From positions 1-64,000 of the forward strand of contig NZ_JAFVLN010000018.1 of assembly GCF_017377775.1 (NCBI RefSeq): a stretch of 64,000 bases of DNA. Direction: 5' to 3'. This DNA is from Streptomyces sp. VRA16 Mangrove soil. GTDB taxonomy: Bacteria; Actinomycetota; Actinomycetes; Streptomycetales; Streptomycetaceae. The translations under genes were made by a program, and so were the position numbers. This document shows, piece by piece, positions 33,049-41,264 of this stretch (position 1 is its first letter; each line of letters begins with the position of its first letter). The notes under the pieces were generated by a model. It saw only the letters and a program-made list of their open reading frames with translations, ran no database searches and was not told the origin of the DNA.

Positions 33049-33920
33049 GCAAGGTGAGTCTCGAAGGACAGGTCGCGGTCGTCACGGGCGCGGCGCGTGG
33101 GGTCGGCGAACTGCTGGCCCGCAAGCTGTCGGCGCGTGGCGCCAAGATCGCGCTCGTCGGCCTGGAGCCGGACGAGCTGAAGCAGGTCGCGGGGCGGCTG
33201 CACTCCGACGCCGACTGGTGGCACGCCGATGTCACCGACCACGAGGCGATGGCGCAGGTCGCGCGGGAGGTGAAGGAGCGGTTCGGGAAGGTCGACATCG
33301 TCGTGGCCAACGCCGGTGTCGCCACCGGCGGGCCCTTCGTGGACTCCGACCCCGACGCCTGGCGGCGGGTCATCGAGGTCAACCTCATCGGGTCGGCCGT
33401 CACGGCCCGCGCCTTCCTCCCCGTACTGATGGAGTCGCGCGGCTATCTGCTGCAGATCGCCTCGCTCGCCGCGATCACCCCGGCGCCGATGATGACCGCG
33501 TACTGCGCGTCCAAGTCGGGCGTCGAGGCGTACGCGCACAGCCTGCGTGCCGAGGTCGGCTACAAGGGCGTACGGGTCGGCGTCGGGTACCTGTCGTGGA
33601 CCGACACCGACATGGTGCGCGGCGCCGACCAGGACGACGTGATGCGCGAGCTGCGCCAGCGGCTGCCGTGGCCGTCGAACAAGACGTATCCGCTGGGCCC
33701 GGCCGTCGACCGGATCGTGGACGGCATCGAGCGCCGCTCCTCGCACGTGTACGCCCAGTGGTGGCTGCGCGGCATGCAGGGGGTCCGGGGCTATCTGCCG
33801 GCGCTCATCGGCACGGTCGGGCAGCGCGAGATGCGCCGCTTCGAGGGGCGGCTCGGCACCGTCTCGAAGGGTCTCGTCGGGGCGGGCGGCGCCGCCGACG
33901 AGTCCGTACGAGCGCGCTGA
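33045..33920 (+). CDS. short-chain dehydrogenase/reductase
   Basis: Classical SDR, 291 residues, longer than usual by a C-terminal extension of about 40. Cofactor motif TGAARGVGEL, NAG motif VVANAGVA, catalytic S140, Y153 and K157 (AYCASKSG). It probably oxidises an alcohol to the ketone used by the upstream monooxygenase, or reduces a related carbonyl (inferred). It starts inside the hydrolase stop. The C-terminal extension includes WWLRGMQGVRGYLPALIG, which may be an amphipathic or membrane-associating helix. Confidence 0.9.
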   Translation: MSKVSLEGQVAVVTGAARGVGELLARKLSARGAKIALVGLEPDELKQVAGRLHSDADWWHADVTDHEAMAQVAREVKERFGKVDIVVANAGVATGGPFVDSDPDAWRRVIEVNLIGSAVTARAFLPVLMESRGYLLQIASLAAITPAPMMTAYCASKSGVEAYAHSLRAEVGYKGVRVGVGYLSWTDTDMVRGADQDDVMRELRQRLPWPSNKTYPLGPAVDRIVDGIERRSSHVYAQWWLRGMQGVRGYLPALIGTVGQREMRRFEGRLGTVSKGLVGAGGAADESVRAR

Positions 33921-34034
33921 CCTGCGGTTATTACGTCCTCGCACGCTCCGTCATTGATCGAAATGCGACGTATGTCGGGTCGTGGCAGGCTGGTCGAGGC
34001 CCCATCCCCTCACCCAATCACGGGAGTGAAAAGC

Positions 34035-34235
34035 ATGGGCATCATGGACCAGTTCAAGGACAAGGCCGATCAACTGCAGGAGCAGGCGAAGGAGAAGCTC
34101 GGCGGCGCCAAGGACGAGGCGGGTGAGCGCGCTCAGCAGGGGCAGGACCAGGTGAGCGAGCGTGCTCAGCAGGCCCAGGACGAAGCGAGCGAGCGCGCCC
34201 AGCAGGCCCGGGACAAGTTCCAGCAGGATTCCTGA
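34035..34235 (+). CDS. small coiled-coil stress-type protein
   Basis: A 66-residue, highly charged, Gln/Glu/Ala-rich protein predicted to be one long helix. It contains near-repeats SERAQQAQDEASERAQQARD and opens with MGIMDQFKDKADQLQEQAKE. Related small proteins are annotated as CsbD-like or antitoxin-like; I cannot choose, and no toxin partner is adjacent. The ATG at 34035 has GGGAG upstream. A perfect terminator follows 9 nt after the stop. Confidence 0.75.
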   Translation: MGIMDQFKDKADQLQEQAKEKLGGAKDEAGERAQQGQDQVSERAQQAQDEASERAQQARDKFQQDS

Positions 34236-34244
34236 TCGCGCACG

Positions 34245-34280
34245 GTCGGGCCCCACCCGGATCGCCGGGTGGGGCCCGAC
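34245..34280. terminator. hairpin terminator
   Basis: Perfect 16-bp stem, GTCGGGCCCCACCCGG (34245-34260) with CCGGGTGGGGCCCGAC (34265-34280), and an ATCG loop, followed by TTCGTTGT. It can serve the small coiled-coil gene and, in reverse, the convergent protease gene. Confidence 0.9.
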
Positions 34281-34348
34281 TTCGTTGTGCGGGGCGGCTG
34301 TTCCGAAGGGTGAAGCGGGGTGTGCTGAGCGGGCCGGGGGATGTGCCG

Positions 34349-37300
34349 CTACTTCCCCCGACCCGCGTGGCGGGGCGGCAGCTTCGGGCGGCGTCGGTCC
34401 GGTACGTCGGAGTGGTCGGGCGGGGTGAGCGCACCCTGTTCCCTGAGCAGGTCCAGGGCCAGTTCGACCGCGTCGTCGAGCTGGGCGTGCCGGCCCTCGG
34501 CCCAGTCGAGCGGGGTGCGCAGCACCTCGATGTCGGGGTCGACGCCCCGGTTCTCGACGGACCAGCCGTACTCGGGGAACCACGCCGCGTTCATCGGCAC
34601 GGTGATCACGGTGCCGTCGCCGAGGGTGTGCCGCCCGGTCATCCCGACGACGCCGCCCCAGGTGCGCTGCCCGACGACCGGGCCGAGCGCGAGCAGCTTG
34701 AACGCGGCGGTGATCATGTCGCCGTCGGACGAGGTCGCCTCGTCGGCGAGGGCGACGACCGGTCCCCGAGGGGCGTTCGACGCGTACGACACGGCCTGCG
34801 CGTTGCGCGTGAGGTCCCAGCCGATGATGCGCCGGGTCAGCTTCTCCACGACGAGCTCGCTGATGTTGCCGCCCGCGTTGCCGCGCACGTCGACGATGAG
34901 CGCGGGCCGGGCGACCTCCATGCGTAGATCGCGGTTGAACTGGGCCCAGCCGGAGCCGCCCATGTCGGGGATGTGCAGATAGCCGCACTTGCCGCCGCTC
35001 AACTCCCGTACGACGGCGCGGCGTTTGGCCACCCAGTCCTGGTAGCGCAGCGGCCGTTCGTCGACCAGCGGGACGACGGCGACCCGGCGGGCCCGGCCCT
35101 CGCCCTCGGCCGGACGCGAGGGGCCCGAAGGGCCTTCCTCGGAAGGGGGGTGGTGGGCGACGGTGTGGGCGAAGGTGAGCTCGACCGTCGTGCCGCCGGA
35201 CCCGGCGAGCAGCGGGAACGGGCCCGTCACCGCGTCGACCGGGCGGCCGTCCACATGCGTGAGGACGGCGCCCTCGCGGATGCCGGTGCCGGCCAGCGGG
35301 GACCGCGCCTTGGAGTCGGACGAGTCGCCGGGCAGGATCCGCGCCAGCTGCCAACCGCCTTCCCGGCACACGAAGTTGGCGCCGAGCAGGCCCTGGGCGC
35401 GCTGGTAGTGCGGCGGCCCCTCGTTGCGGCGCGCGGCGGAGACGTAGGCGTGCGAGGTGCCGAGCTCGCCCAGGACCTCTCGCAGCAGGTCGGCGAACTC
35501 GTCGGGCGAGGCGACCCGCTCCACCAGCGGCCGGTACTGGGCGAGGACGCCGTCCCAGTCGATGCCGCACATCTTCGGTTCCCAGAAGTAGGCGCGGATG
35601 ATCCGGCCCGCCTCCTCGAACGCCTGGCGCCACTCGGCGGCCGGGTCGGCCTCGTGCAGGATGCGGCGCAGATCGATCCAGACCGTGGAGTCGTTGTCGC
35701 CGGCCTCCGTCGAGGGGACGGCCTGGAGGTCGCCCTCGTCGCCGACGACGAGCCGGGTGCCGTCGCCGCTGACCGCGAACCAGTCCATGTGGTCGACGAG
35801 TTGGGTCTTCTTGCCCTTCGCCGGATTGAAGTGCTCCAGGGTCGGCTGCGAGGAGGTGTCGGCAGGGTTGGCGAACGTCTCGCCGAGCGCGCCCGAGATC
35901 GGCCAGCGCAGCCAGACCAGGCCGCCGCCCGAGACCGGGTGCAGCGCCGAGTACTTGGAGGCGGCGACCGGGAACGGGAAGACACGGTTGGCGAGGCCCT
36001 CGATCTCCACGGTCGGCGTGCCTCCCCCAGTGCCGAAAGCCTGGGAGGTGCCCTCTCCGGTGTCCTCGCCCGGGTCCAGACCCCCGGCGGCGGTCCGCCC
36101 GTCGGGCGAGAGCGCGAACGGTGACGGCGTCGCCGACGACAGCGGTACGAGGTAGGGGCGGCAGCCCAGCGGGAACGACAGGTCGCCGGTGTGCACGTCG
36201 TAGACCGGGTCGAAGCCGCGCCAGGACAGGAAGGCCAGATAGCGGCCGTCGCGGGTGAAGACCGGATTCTCGTCCTCGAAGCGGCCGTTGGTGACGTCGA
36301 CGATGACCCGGTCCTTGATCCGGGCCATCTTGATCTGCCGCAGCGAGCGGCCCACCCCCGGGTGCGACCAGGTCAGCCAGGCGCCGTCGGGGGAGAACGC
36401 GAGATCGCGGACCGGGCCGTTCGTGGACCGGATCAGCTCGGTGACCTCGCCGTCGGACTCCTCCGTCGCGTCGATGAGCAGCACCCGCCCGTCGTTCGAC
36501 GCGATGGCGAGCCGCTCCCCGTCCGGGTCCGAGACCAGCTCCTGGACGCGGCCGAGCCTGCCGGAGGCGAGCCGCCTCGGCTCCCGGTCGCCGCTGGCGC
36601 GCGGCAGGTACGCGATCTCGACGGCGTCCTCGCCCTCGGCGTCGGTGACGTACGCGACCTGTCCGCCGCTGCCGAGCATCTCCGGCAGCCGGACGCGCAC
36701 GCCCGGCGTCGCGGTGATGGTGCGGGCCGGGCCGTCGCGGTGGGTCAGCCAGTACAGCGAGCCGCGCACGACGACCGCGCTGGCCCGGCCCGTCTCGTCG
36801 ACGGAGAGCGAGTCGACGTGGTGGGCGGCCGGCACCTGGTAGCTGCGGCGCCCGGCGCGCGGCCCGCCGAGGCGCACGTCGAGGCGGCGCGGCTCGGAGT
36901 CCGGGCCGAGCGAGTCCAGGATCCACAGGTCGCCCGCGCACTGGTAGACGATGCGGGCGCCGTCGGTCGAGGCGTGCCGGGCGTAGAAGGCGTCGTGGTC
37001 GGTGTGCCGGGTGAGGCCGGTGCCGTCGGGACGGCAGGAGTAGACGTTGCCGACGCCCTCGTGGTCGGAGAGGAACGCGATGCGGCCGCCGACGAACATC
37101 GGGGCGTCCAGGTGCCCGTCGAGATCGGCGAGGATCCGCTGACCGTGCACCCACAGCCGGCCCTGCGCGCCGCCCCGGTACCGCTTCCAGGCGGCCGGCT
37201 CGTGCGGCGGGGTCCCGGTCAGCAGCAGCGTCCGCCGCTCCCCGTCGATGTCGGCGACCTGGATGTCGGAGACCGGCCCCCAGGGCAGCTTGCCGCCGGG

Positions 37301-37705
37301 GGAGCCGTCGGTCGGCACGCTGTAGGCGAAGGTGAAGTAGGAGAACGGCTCCCCGTGCGAGGCGACCGCGAGGATGTCGCTGCGCCCGTCCTTGTCCGGG
37401 GGCGTCCACCCCCTGACCTGGGTGTCGACGCTGCCCCAGTAGGTGAGCCTACGGGCGGCCCCGCCGTCGACCGGGGCCAGGTGGATCTCCGGGTCGAGGC
37501 TGCGCCAGTTCGTGTACGCGATGTGGCGGCCGTCGGGCGAGAAGCGCGGGTGCCCGACCTTCGTGCGGTCGACGGTGACCCGCCAGGCGCGGGCCGATCC
37601 GTCGAGCGGGGCGACCCACAGGTCGTCCTCGGCGACGAAACACAGTCGCTCGCCGCTCAGGTGCGGGAATCTCAGGTAGGCCCGGTCCTCTGCTTCCTCA
37701 GTCAC
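34349..37705 (-). CDS. tricorn-like protease (S41 family with beta-propellers and PDZ)
   Basis: Large cytoplasmic peptidase of about 1118 residues. N-terminal WD40/tricorn beta-propellers (repeats such as PRFSPDGRHIAYTN, VSDPDGERLAIASND and LAFSPDGAWLTWS, to about residue 660) are followed by the C1 helical domain, a PDZ domain (GAVLTHVDGRPVDAV), and the S41 core with GNAGGNISELVVEKL and ALADEATSSDGDMITAAFK (nucleophile Ser in the last). It would degrade peptides from upstream proteases. The start is uncertain: the GTG at 37705 gives VTEEAEDR but its Shine-Dalgarno runs into the codon, while the GTG at 37762 lies inside the TetR operator. Confidence 0.88.
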   Translation of the reverse strand: MTEEAEDRAYLRFPHLSGERLCFVAEDDLWVAPLDGSARAWRVTVDRTKVGHPRFSPDGRHIAYTNWRSLDPEIHLAPVDGGAARRLTYWGSVDTQVRGWTPPDKDGRSDILAVASHGEPFSYFTFAYSVPTDGSPGGKLPWGPVSDIQVADIDGERRTLLLTGTPPHEPAAWKRYRGGAQGRLWVHGQRILADLDGHLDAPMFVGGRIAFLSDHEGVGNVYSCRPDGTGLTRHTDHDAFYARHASTDGARIVYQCAGDLWILDSLGPDSEPRRLDVRLGGPRAGRRSYQVPAAHHVDSLSVDETGRASAVVVRGSLYWLTHRDGPARTITATPGVRVRLPEMLGSGGQVAYVTDAEGEDAVEIAYLPRASGDREPRRLASGRLGRVQELVSDPDGERLAIASNDGRVLLIDATEESDGEVTELIRSTNGPVRDLAFSPDGAWLTWSHPGVGRSLRQIKMARIKDRVIVDVTNGRFEDENPVFTRDGRYLAFLSWRGFDPVYDVHTGDLSFPLGCRPYLVPLSSATPSPFALSPDGRTAAGGLDPGEDTGEGTSQAFGTGGGTPTVEIEGLANRVFPFPVAASKYSALHPVSGGGLVWLRWPISGALGETFANPADTSSQPTLEHFNPAKGKKTQLVDHMDWFAVSGDGTRLVVGDEGDLQAVPSTEAGDNDSTVWIDLRRILHEADPAAEWRQAFEEAGRIIRAYFWEPKMCGIDWDGVLAQYRPLVERVASPDEFADLLREVLGELGTSHAYVSAARRNEGPPHYQRAQGLLGANFVCREGGWQLARILPGDSSDSKARSPLAGTGIREGAVLTHVDGRPVDAVTGPFPLLAGSGGTTVELTFAHTVAHHPPSEEGPSGPSRPAEGEGRARRVAVVPLVDERPLRYQDWVAKRRAVVRELSGGKCGYLHIPDMGGSGWAQFNRDLRMEVARPALIVDVRGNAGGNISELVVEKLTRRIIGWDLTRNAQAVSYASNAPRGPVVALADEATSSDGDMITAAFKLLALGPVVGQRTWGGVVGMTGRHTLGDGTVITVPMNAAWFPEYGWSVENRGVDPDIEVLRTPLDWAEGRHAQLDDAVELALDLLREQGALTPPDHSDVPDRRRPKLPPRHAGRGK

Positions 37706-37764
37706 CTCCTCATGCTTTTCCGTGTCGGGGGCTCCGGCAACCGCTCGTGTGGCAGAGAGCACGT

Positions 37765-37779
37765 ACGAAACGGTTTCGT
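37765..37779. promoter_or_regulatory. TetR-type operator upstream of the TetR gene
   Basis: Palindrome ACGAAAC-G-GTTTCGT, with a further GTTTCGTT directly after it, in the gap between the tricorn-like protease and the divergent TetR gene. Similar dyads are typical autoregulatory sites of TetR repressors paired with exporters. Confidence 0.65.
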
Positions 37780-37832
37780 TTCGTTAGCGCGGAGGGTATG
37801 TTCATGGCGTACGAACCCGGAGAGGTGAGGTC

Positions 37833-38420
37833 ATGGTCGCCGAAGCCGCAGCGAGACGCAGCCGGATCACGCCGGAGCGCGAGGCCGAGCTGTACGGCGC
37901 CGTGCTCGATCTGCTCCGTGAGGTCGGTTACGACGCCCTGACGATGGACGCCGTGGCGACCAGGACCAGGTCCAGCAAGGCGACGCTCTACCGCCAGTGG
38001 GGCGGCAAGGCCGAGCTGGTCGTGAAGGCGCTGCGGAGCCAGAAGCCGCAGTTCGACGAGATCGACACCGGGTCGCTCCGCGGCGATCTGCACGCCATGG
38101 TGCTCCGTGACGACGACTGTCACATGGAGCAGAACAGCGCGCTGATGCGGGGCCTGATGGTGGCGGTGCACGCCAACCCCGATCTGCTGGCCGCCTTCAA
38201 GGAGTGGGTCGTCGCCCCCGAGATCTCCGGTCTCGACCGGATGCTGCGGCGGGCGGTGGACCGGGGCGAGATCCGGGCCGACAACCCGGCGCTCGACTAC
38301 GTGATCCACATGCTGATCGGCGCGTTCGCCACCAGAACGCTCATCGACGAGCAGCCACCCACCCAGGTCTACCTCGCCTCGTACATCGACGCTGTGGTCC
38401 TCCCCGCCCTCAGCGCGTAA
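37833..38420 (+). CDS. TetR family transcriptional regulator
   Basis: A 195-residue repressor. N-terminal helix-turn-helix at about residues 13-60 (LYGAVLDLLREVGYDALTMD, then RSSKATLYRQWGGKAELV). The C-terminal ligand domain is of the TetR_C type. The ATG at 37833 is preceded by GAGAGGTGAGG. It probably represses the MMPL exporter 116 nt downstream and itself through the dyad at 37765-37779. The inducer is unknown. Confidence 0.92.
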   Translation: MVAEAAARRSRITPEREAELYGAVLDLLREVGYDALTMDAVATRTRSSKATLYRQWGGKAELVVKALRSQKPQFDEIDTGSLRGDLHAMVLRDDDCHMEQNSALMRGLMVAVHANPDLLAAFKEWVVAPEISGLDRMLRRAVDRGEIRADNPALDYVIHMLIGAFATRTLIDEQPPTQVYLASYIDAVVLPALSA

Positions 38421-38536
38421 CGCCCCGCCGACCCCCTTTCGCACCACCCCTGTTCACCTGACGCGCCCCGCTCGCGTCGTCGGGCCGATGCCCCCTGCCC
38501 AGATCCACCCCCCGACCCGACCGGGAGTACGCCCTC

Positions 38537-40759
38537 GTGGCCACGTTCCTCTACAAACTCGGCAAACTCGCCTTTCGCCGACGGCACTTCGTCGCCCTGA
38601 TCTGGGTGGCGCTGCTCACGCTCGCGGGCGTGGGCGCGGCCTCCGCGCCGACCGCCGCCTCCAGCTCCTTCTCGATCCCGGGCACCGAGGCCCAGAAGGC
38701 CTTCGACCTGCTCGACCAGCGCTTCCCCGGCTCGGCCGCCGACGGCGCCACCGCCCGGGTCGTCTTCCGGGCCCCGGCCGGCGAGAAGCTCTCCGACGCC
38801 GCCAACAAGGCGGACATCGAGAAGACCGTCGCCGACATCAAGACCAGCTCGAAGCAGGTCGCCTCCGTCGCCGACCCGTTCGTCGCCAAGACGATCAGCA
38901 AGGACGGCACGATCGGCTACTCCTCGGCCTCGTACAAGGTCTCCTCGATGGAGCTGACCGACGCCGACCGGGACGCGCTGCAGCAGGTCATCGACGAGGC
39001 CAAGAAGACCGGCCTGACCGTCGAGGTCGGCGGTGACGCGCTGCAGGCCATGCCGGAGACCGGCGCCACCGAGGTGATCGGCATCGCGGTCGCCGCCGTG
39101 GTCCTGATCGTCACCTTCGGCTCGCTCGTCGCCGCGGGCCTGCCGCTGCTGACCGCGATCATCGGCGTCGGCATCGGCGTCTCCACCATCACGGCCCTGG
39201 CCGACGCGCTCGACCTCGGCACCACCACCTCCACGCTCGCGATGATGATCGGCCTCGCGGTCGGCATCGACTACGCGCTGTTCATCGTCTCCCGCTACCG
39301 CGCCGAGCTGGCCGAGGGCCGCGAGCGCGAGGAGGCCGCGGGCCGGGCCGTGGGCACCGCCGGATCGGCCGTCGTCTTCGCCGGTCTGACCGTCGTCATC
39401 GCGCTCGTCGGCCTCGCCGTCGTCAACATCCCGATGCTCACCAAGATGGGCATCGCGGCCGCCGGCACCGTCGCGATCGCCGTGCTCATCGCGCTCACCC
39501 TGATCCCGGCCCTGCTCGGATACGCGGGCAAGCGCGTCCACGGCCGCAAGGCGCGCGAGCGCCTCGGCACGGACGCGCCGCAGAAGACGAACATGGGCAC
39601 CCGCTGGGCCAGCTTCGTGCTGCGCCGCCCGGTCGCCGTCCTGGTCGCCGGCATCGTCGGCCTCGGCGCCATGGCGATCCCGGTCGCCTCGCTGGAGCTG
39701 GGCCTGCCCGACGACGGCGCCCAGCCCACCGACACCACCCAGCGCAAGGCGTACGACCTGCTCTCCGACGGCTTCGGCCCCGGGTTCAACGGTCCGCTGA
39801 TGACGGTCGTGGACGCCCGCGGCGCAGACGACCCGAAGGCCGCGGTCGACCAGGTCGTCTCCACGATCAAGAAGACCGACGGCGTCGCGGCCGTCGCCCC
39901 CGCCACCTTCAACAAGGCGGGCGACACCGCGATCATCAGCGTCGTCTCGAAGTACAAGCCCTCCTCGGTGGAGACCGAGGACGTCGTGCACGCCATCCGT
40001 GACGCGGGCCAGGACATCAAGGCGGACACCGGCGCCGAGCTGAGCGTCACCGGCTCGACGGCCATGAACATCGACGTCTCGCAGAAGCTGAACGACGCCC
40101 TCGTGCCCTATCTGGCCCTGGTCGTCGGCCTCGCCTTCCTGCTCCTGATGGTGGTCTTCCGCTCGGTCCTCGTCCCGCTGAAGGCGGCCCTCGGCTTCCT
40201 GCTCTCGGTGCTCGCCGCGCTCGGCGCCGTCGTCGCCGTCTACCAGTGGGGCTGGCTCGGCTCGCTCTTCGGTGTGGAGCAGACCGGCCCTGTCATGTCG
40301 ATGATGCCGATCTTCATGGTGGGCGTGGTCTTCGGTCTCGCGATGGACTACGAGGTCTTCCTCGTGACCCGGATGCGGGAGGCGTACGTGCACGGGGAGC
40401 GCCCGGCGCAGGCGATCGTCACCGGGTTCCGGCACGGGGCGCGGGTGGTCACGGCCGCGGCGATCATCATGATCGCGGTGTTCGCGGGCTTCATCGGCTC
40501 GTCCGAGCAGATGGTGAAGATGATCGGCTTCGGCCTCGCGATCGCCGTCTTCTTCGACGCGTTCGTCGTCCGCATGACGATCGTGCCCGCCGTGCTCGCG
40601 CTGCTCGGCAAGCGTGCCTGGTGGCTGCCGAAGTGGCTGGACCGCGCGCTGCCGAACGTGGACGTGGAGGGCGAGGGTCTCAAGGACGCCGTCGCCGGCG
40701 AGGACGGCACGGACGACGCGGGCGACGCGGACGGCGACCGGGAGCTCGTCAGGGCGTGA
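38537..40759 (+). CDS. MMPL/RND-superfamily exporter
   Basis: A 740-residue membrane transporter of the MMPL family. It has two repeats of six helices, each with a large extracytoplasmic loop after the first helix. The proton-relay motifs are GLAVGIDYALFIVSRYR (first half) and GLAMDYEVFLVTRMRE (second half). In actinobacteria such proteins export lipids, siderophores or drugs. The last 35 residues are a hydrophilic acidic tail. GTG start at 38537. Adjacent to its probable TetR repressor. The 3' end overlaps the convergent ssgE by 11 nt. Confidence 0.92.
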   Translation: MATFLYKLGKLAFRRRHFVALIWVALLTLAGVGAASAPTAASSSFSIPGTEAQKAFDLLDQRFPGSAADGATARVVFRAPAGEKLSDAANKADIEKTVADIKTSSKQVASVADPFVAKTISKDGTIGYSSASYKVSSMELTDADRDALQQVIDEAKKTGLTVEVGGDALQAMPETGATEVIGIAVAAVVLIVTFGSLVAAGLPLLTAIIGVGIGVSTITALADALDLGTTTSTLAMMIGLAVGIDYALFIVSRYRAELAEGREREEAAGRAVGTAGSAVVFAGLTVVIALVGLAVVNIPMLTKMGIAAAGTVAIAVLIALTLIPALLGYAGKRVHGRKARERLGTDAPQKTNMGTRWASFVLRRPVAVLVAGIVGLGAMAIPVASLELGLPDDGAQPTDTTQRKAYDLLSDGFGPGFNGPLMTVVDARGADDPKAAVDQVVSTIKKTDGVAAVAPATFNKAGDTAIISVVSKYKPSSVETEDVVHAIRDAGQDIKADTGAELSVTGSTAMNIDVSQKLNDALVPYLALVVGLAFLLLMVVFRSVLVPLKAALGFLLSVLAALGAVVAVYQWGWLGSLFGVEQTGPVMSMMPIFMVGVVFGLAMDYEVFLVTRMREAYVHGERPAQAIVTGFRHGARVVTAAAIIMIAVFAGFIGSSEQMVKMIGFGLAIAVFFDAFVVRMTIVPAVLALLGKRAWWLPKWLDRALPNVDVEGEGLKDAVAGEDGTDDAGDADGDRELVRA

Positions 40760-41105
40760 CCGTCGCCGACGGGTGAGGGGTGACGGCCGTGTACGTACGA
40801 CGCAGGAAGCGGATCAAGGGCTTCACGTCGAACTGCACGACCGTCACCCCTTCCCGCGTGTGGAACTCGATGACCGTCTGCACCCGGCCGCACGGCCAGA
40901 CCCGCACGTCACCGCCGGTGGCCGGGGCGCGCAGACCGCGCTCCAGGAGATCGCGGGGGAAGACCCACTCGCCGGTGCCGGGCAGGGTCACCCGGATCCG
41001 GCCGTCGTAGCGCAGCACGACCGGGATCGCCCGGTGCGCCTCGGGGGAGTCGGTGACGAGATGGGCGCGGGCGTACTGCTCGACGTACTGCTCGACGGCA
41101 CTCAT
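40749..41105 (-). CDS. ssgE: SsgA-like sporulation/cell-division protein (SsgE-like)
   Basis: An SALP (SsgA-like protein) of 118 residues, a family found only in morphologically complex actinomycetes that guides septum placement and spore-wall events. Characteristic text: VVLRYDGRIRVTLPGTGEWVFPRDLL and GDVRVWPC, then VIEFHTREGVTVVQFDVKPLIRFL. I favour SsgE because, as I recall, Streptomyces coelicolor ssgE lies beside the same penicillin-binding-protein and cobalt-transport genes. SsgE is linked to correct autolytic spore separation. An imperfect 20-bp palindrome lies just upstream. Confidence 0.82.
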   Translation of the reverse strand: MSAVEQYVEQYARAHLVTDSPEAHRAIPVVLRYDGRIRVTLPGTGEWVFPRDLLERGLRAPATGGDVRVWPCGRVQTVIEFHTREGVTVVQFDVKPLIRFLRRTYTAVTPHPSATVTP

Positions 41106-41111
41106 AGGTCA

Positions 41112-41131
41112 AATGTCGCATATGTGGCATT
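41112..41131. promoter_or_regulatory. 20-bp imperfect palindrome upstream of ssgE
   Basis: AATGTCGCATATGTGGCATT is identical to its reverse complement at 16 of 20 positions, the four differences being symmetric. It begins 7 nt before the ssgE start, so it could be an operator over the ribosome site or promoter. No regulator is recognised. Confidence 0.35.
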
Positions 41132-41175
41132 GCTGGGCCCAGGTTTCACCGGCCTCAATTGGACTTGAGACGCTC

Positions 41176-41192
41176 TTGCAAGGTGTTCGCAA
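41176..41192. promoter_or_regulatory. Nur (nickel uptake regulator) box and promoter for cbiMQO
   Basis: TTGCAA-GGTGT-TCGCAA fits the Streptomyces Nur consensus tTGCaa-N5-ttGCAA with one mismatch. It overlaps a possible -35 (TTGCAA, 41176-41181) paired with -10 TATCAT (41201-41206), so nickel-loaded Nur could repress the transporter. About 70 nt before the cbiM start. Confidence 0.65.
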
Positions 41193-41264
41193 CAAGCCAC
41201 TATCATCGAACGGTTACCCGCCCGAGCGATGACCGGATCACCAGCGGAGAGTCGAGCCCCTGCC

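Noticed and set aside
30581-33920. Part of an antibiotic biosynthetic cluster
   Set aside because: No polyketide, peptide-synthetase or terpene-synthase genes flank the operon; a small catabolic operon fits better.
33951-37409. Very long open frame on the minus strand, in another frame of the tricorn-like protease gene
   Set aside because: Its translation is an Arg/Pro/Gly/Ala-rich string without domains, typical of an out-of-frame reading of a high-GC gene. The protease frame has clear S41 and propeller motifs.
41106-41264. Cobalamin riboswitch before cbiM
   Set aside because: The 159-nt gap is too short and lacks the conserved B12-box sequence; the Nur-like dyad explains regulation better.
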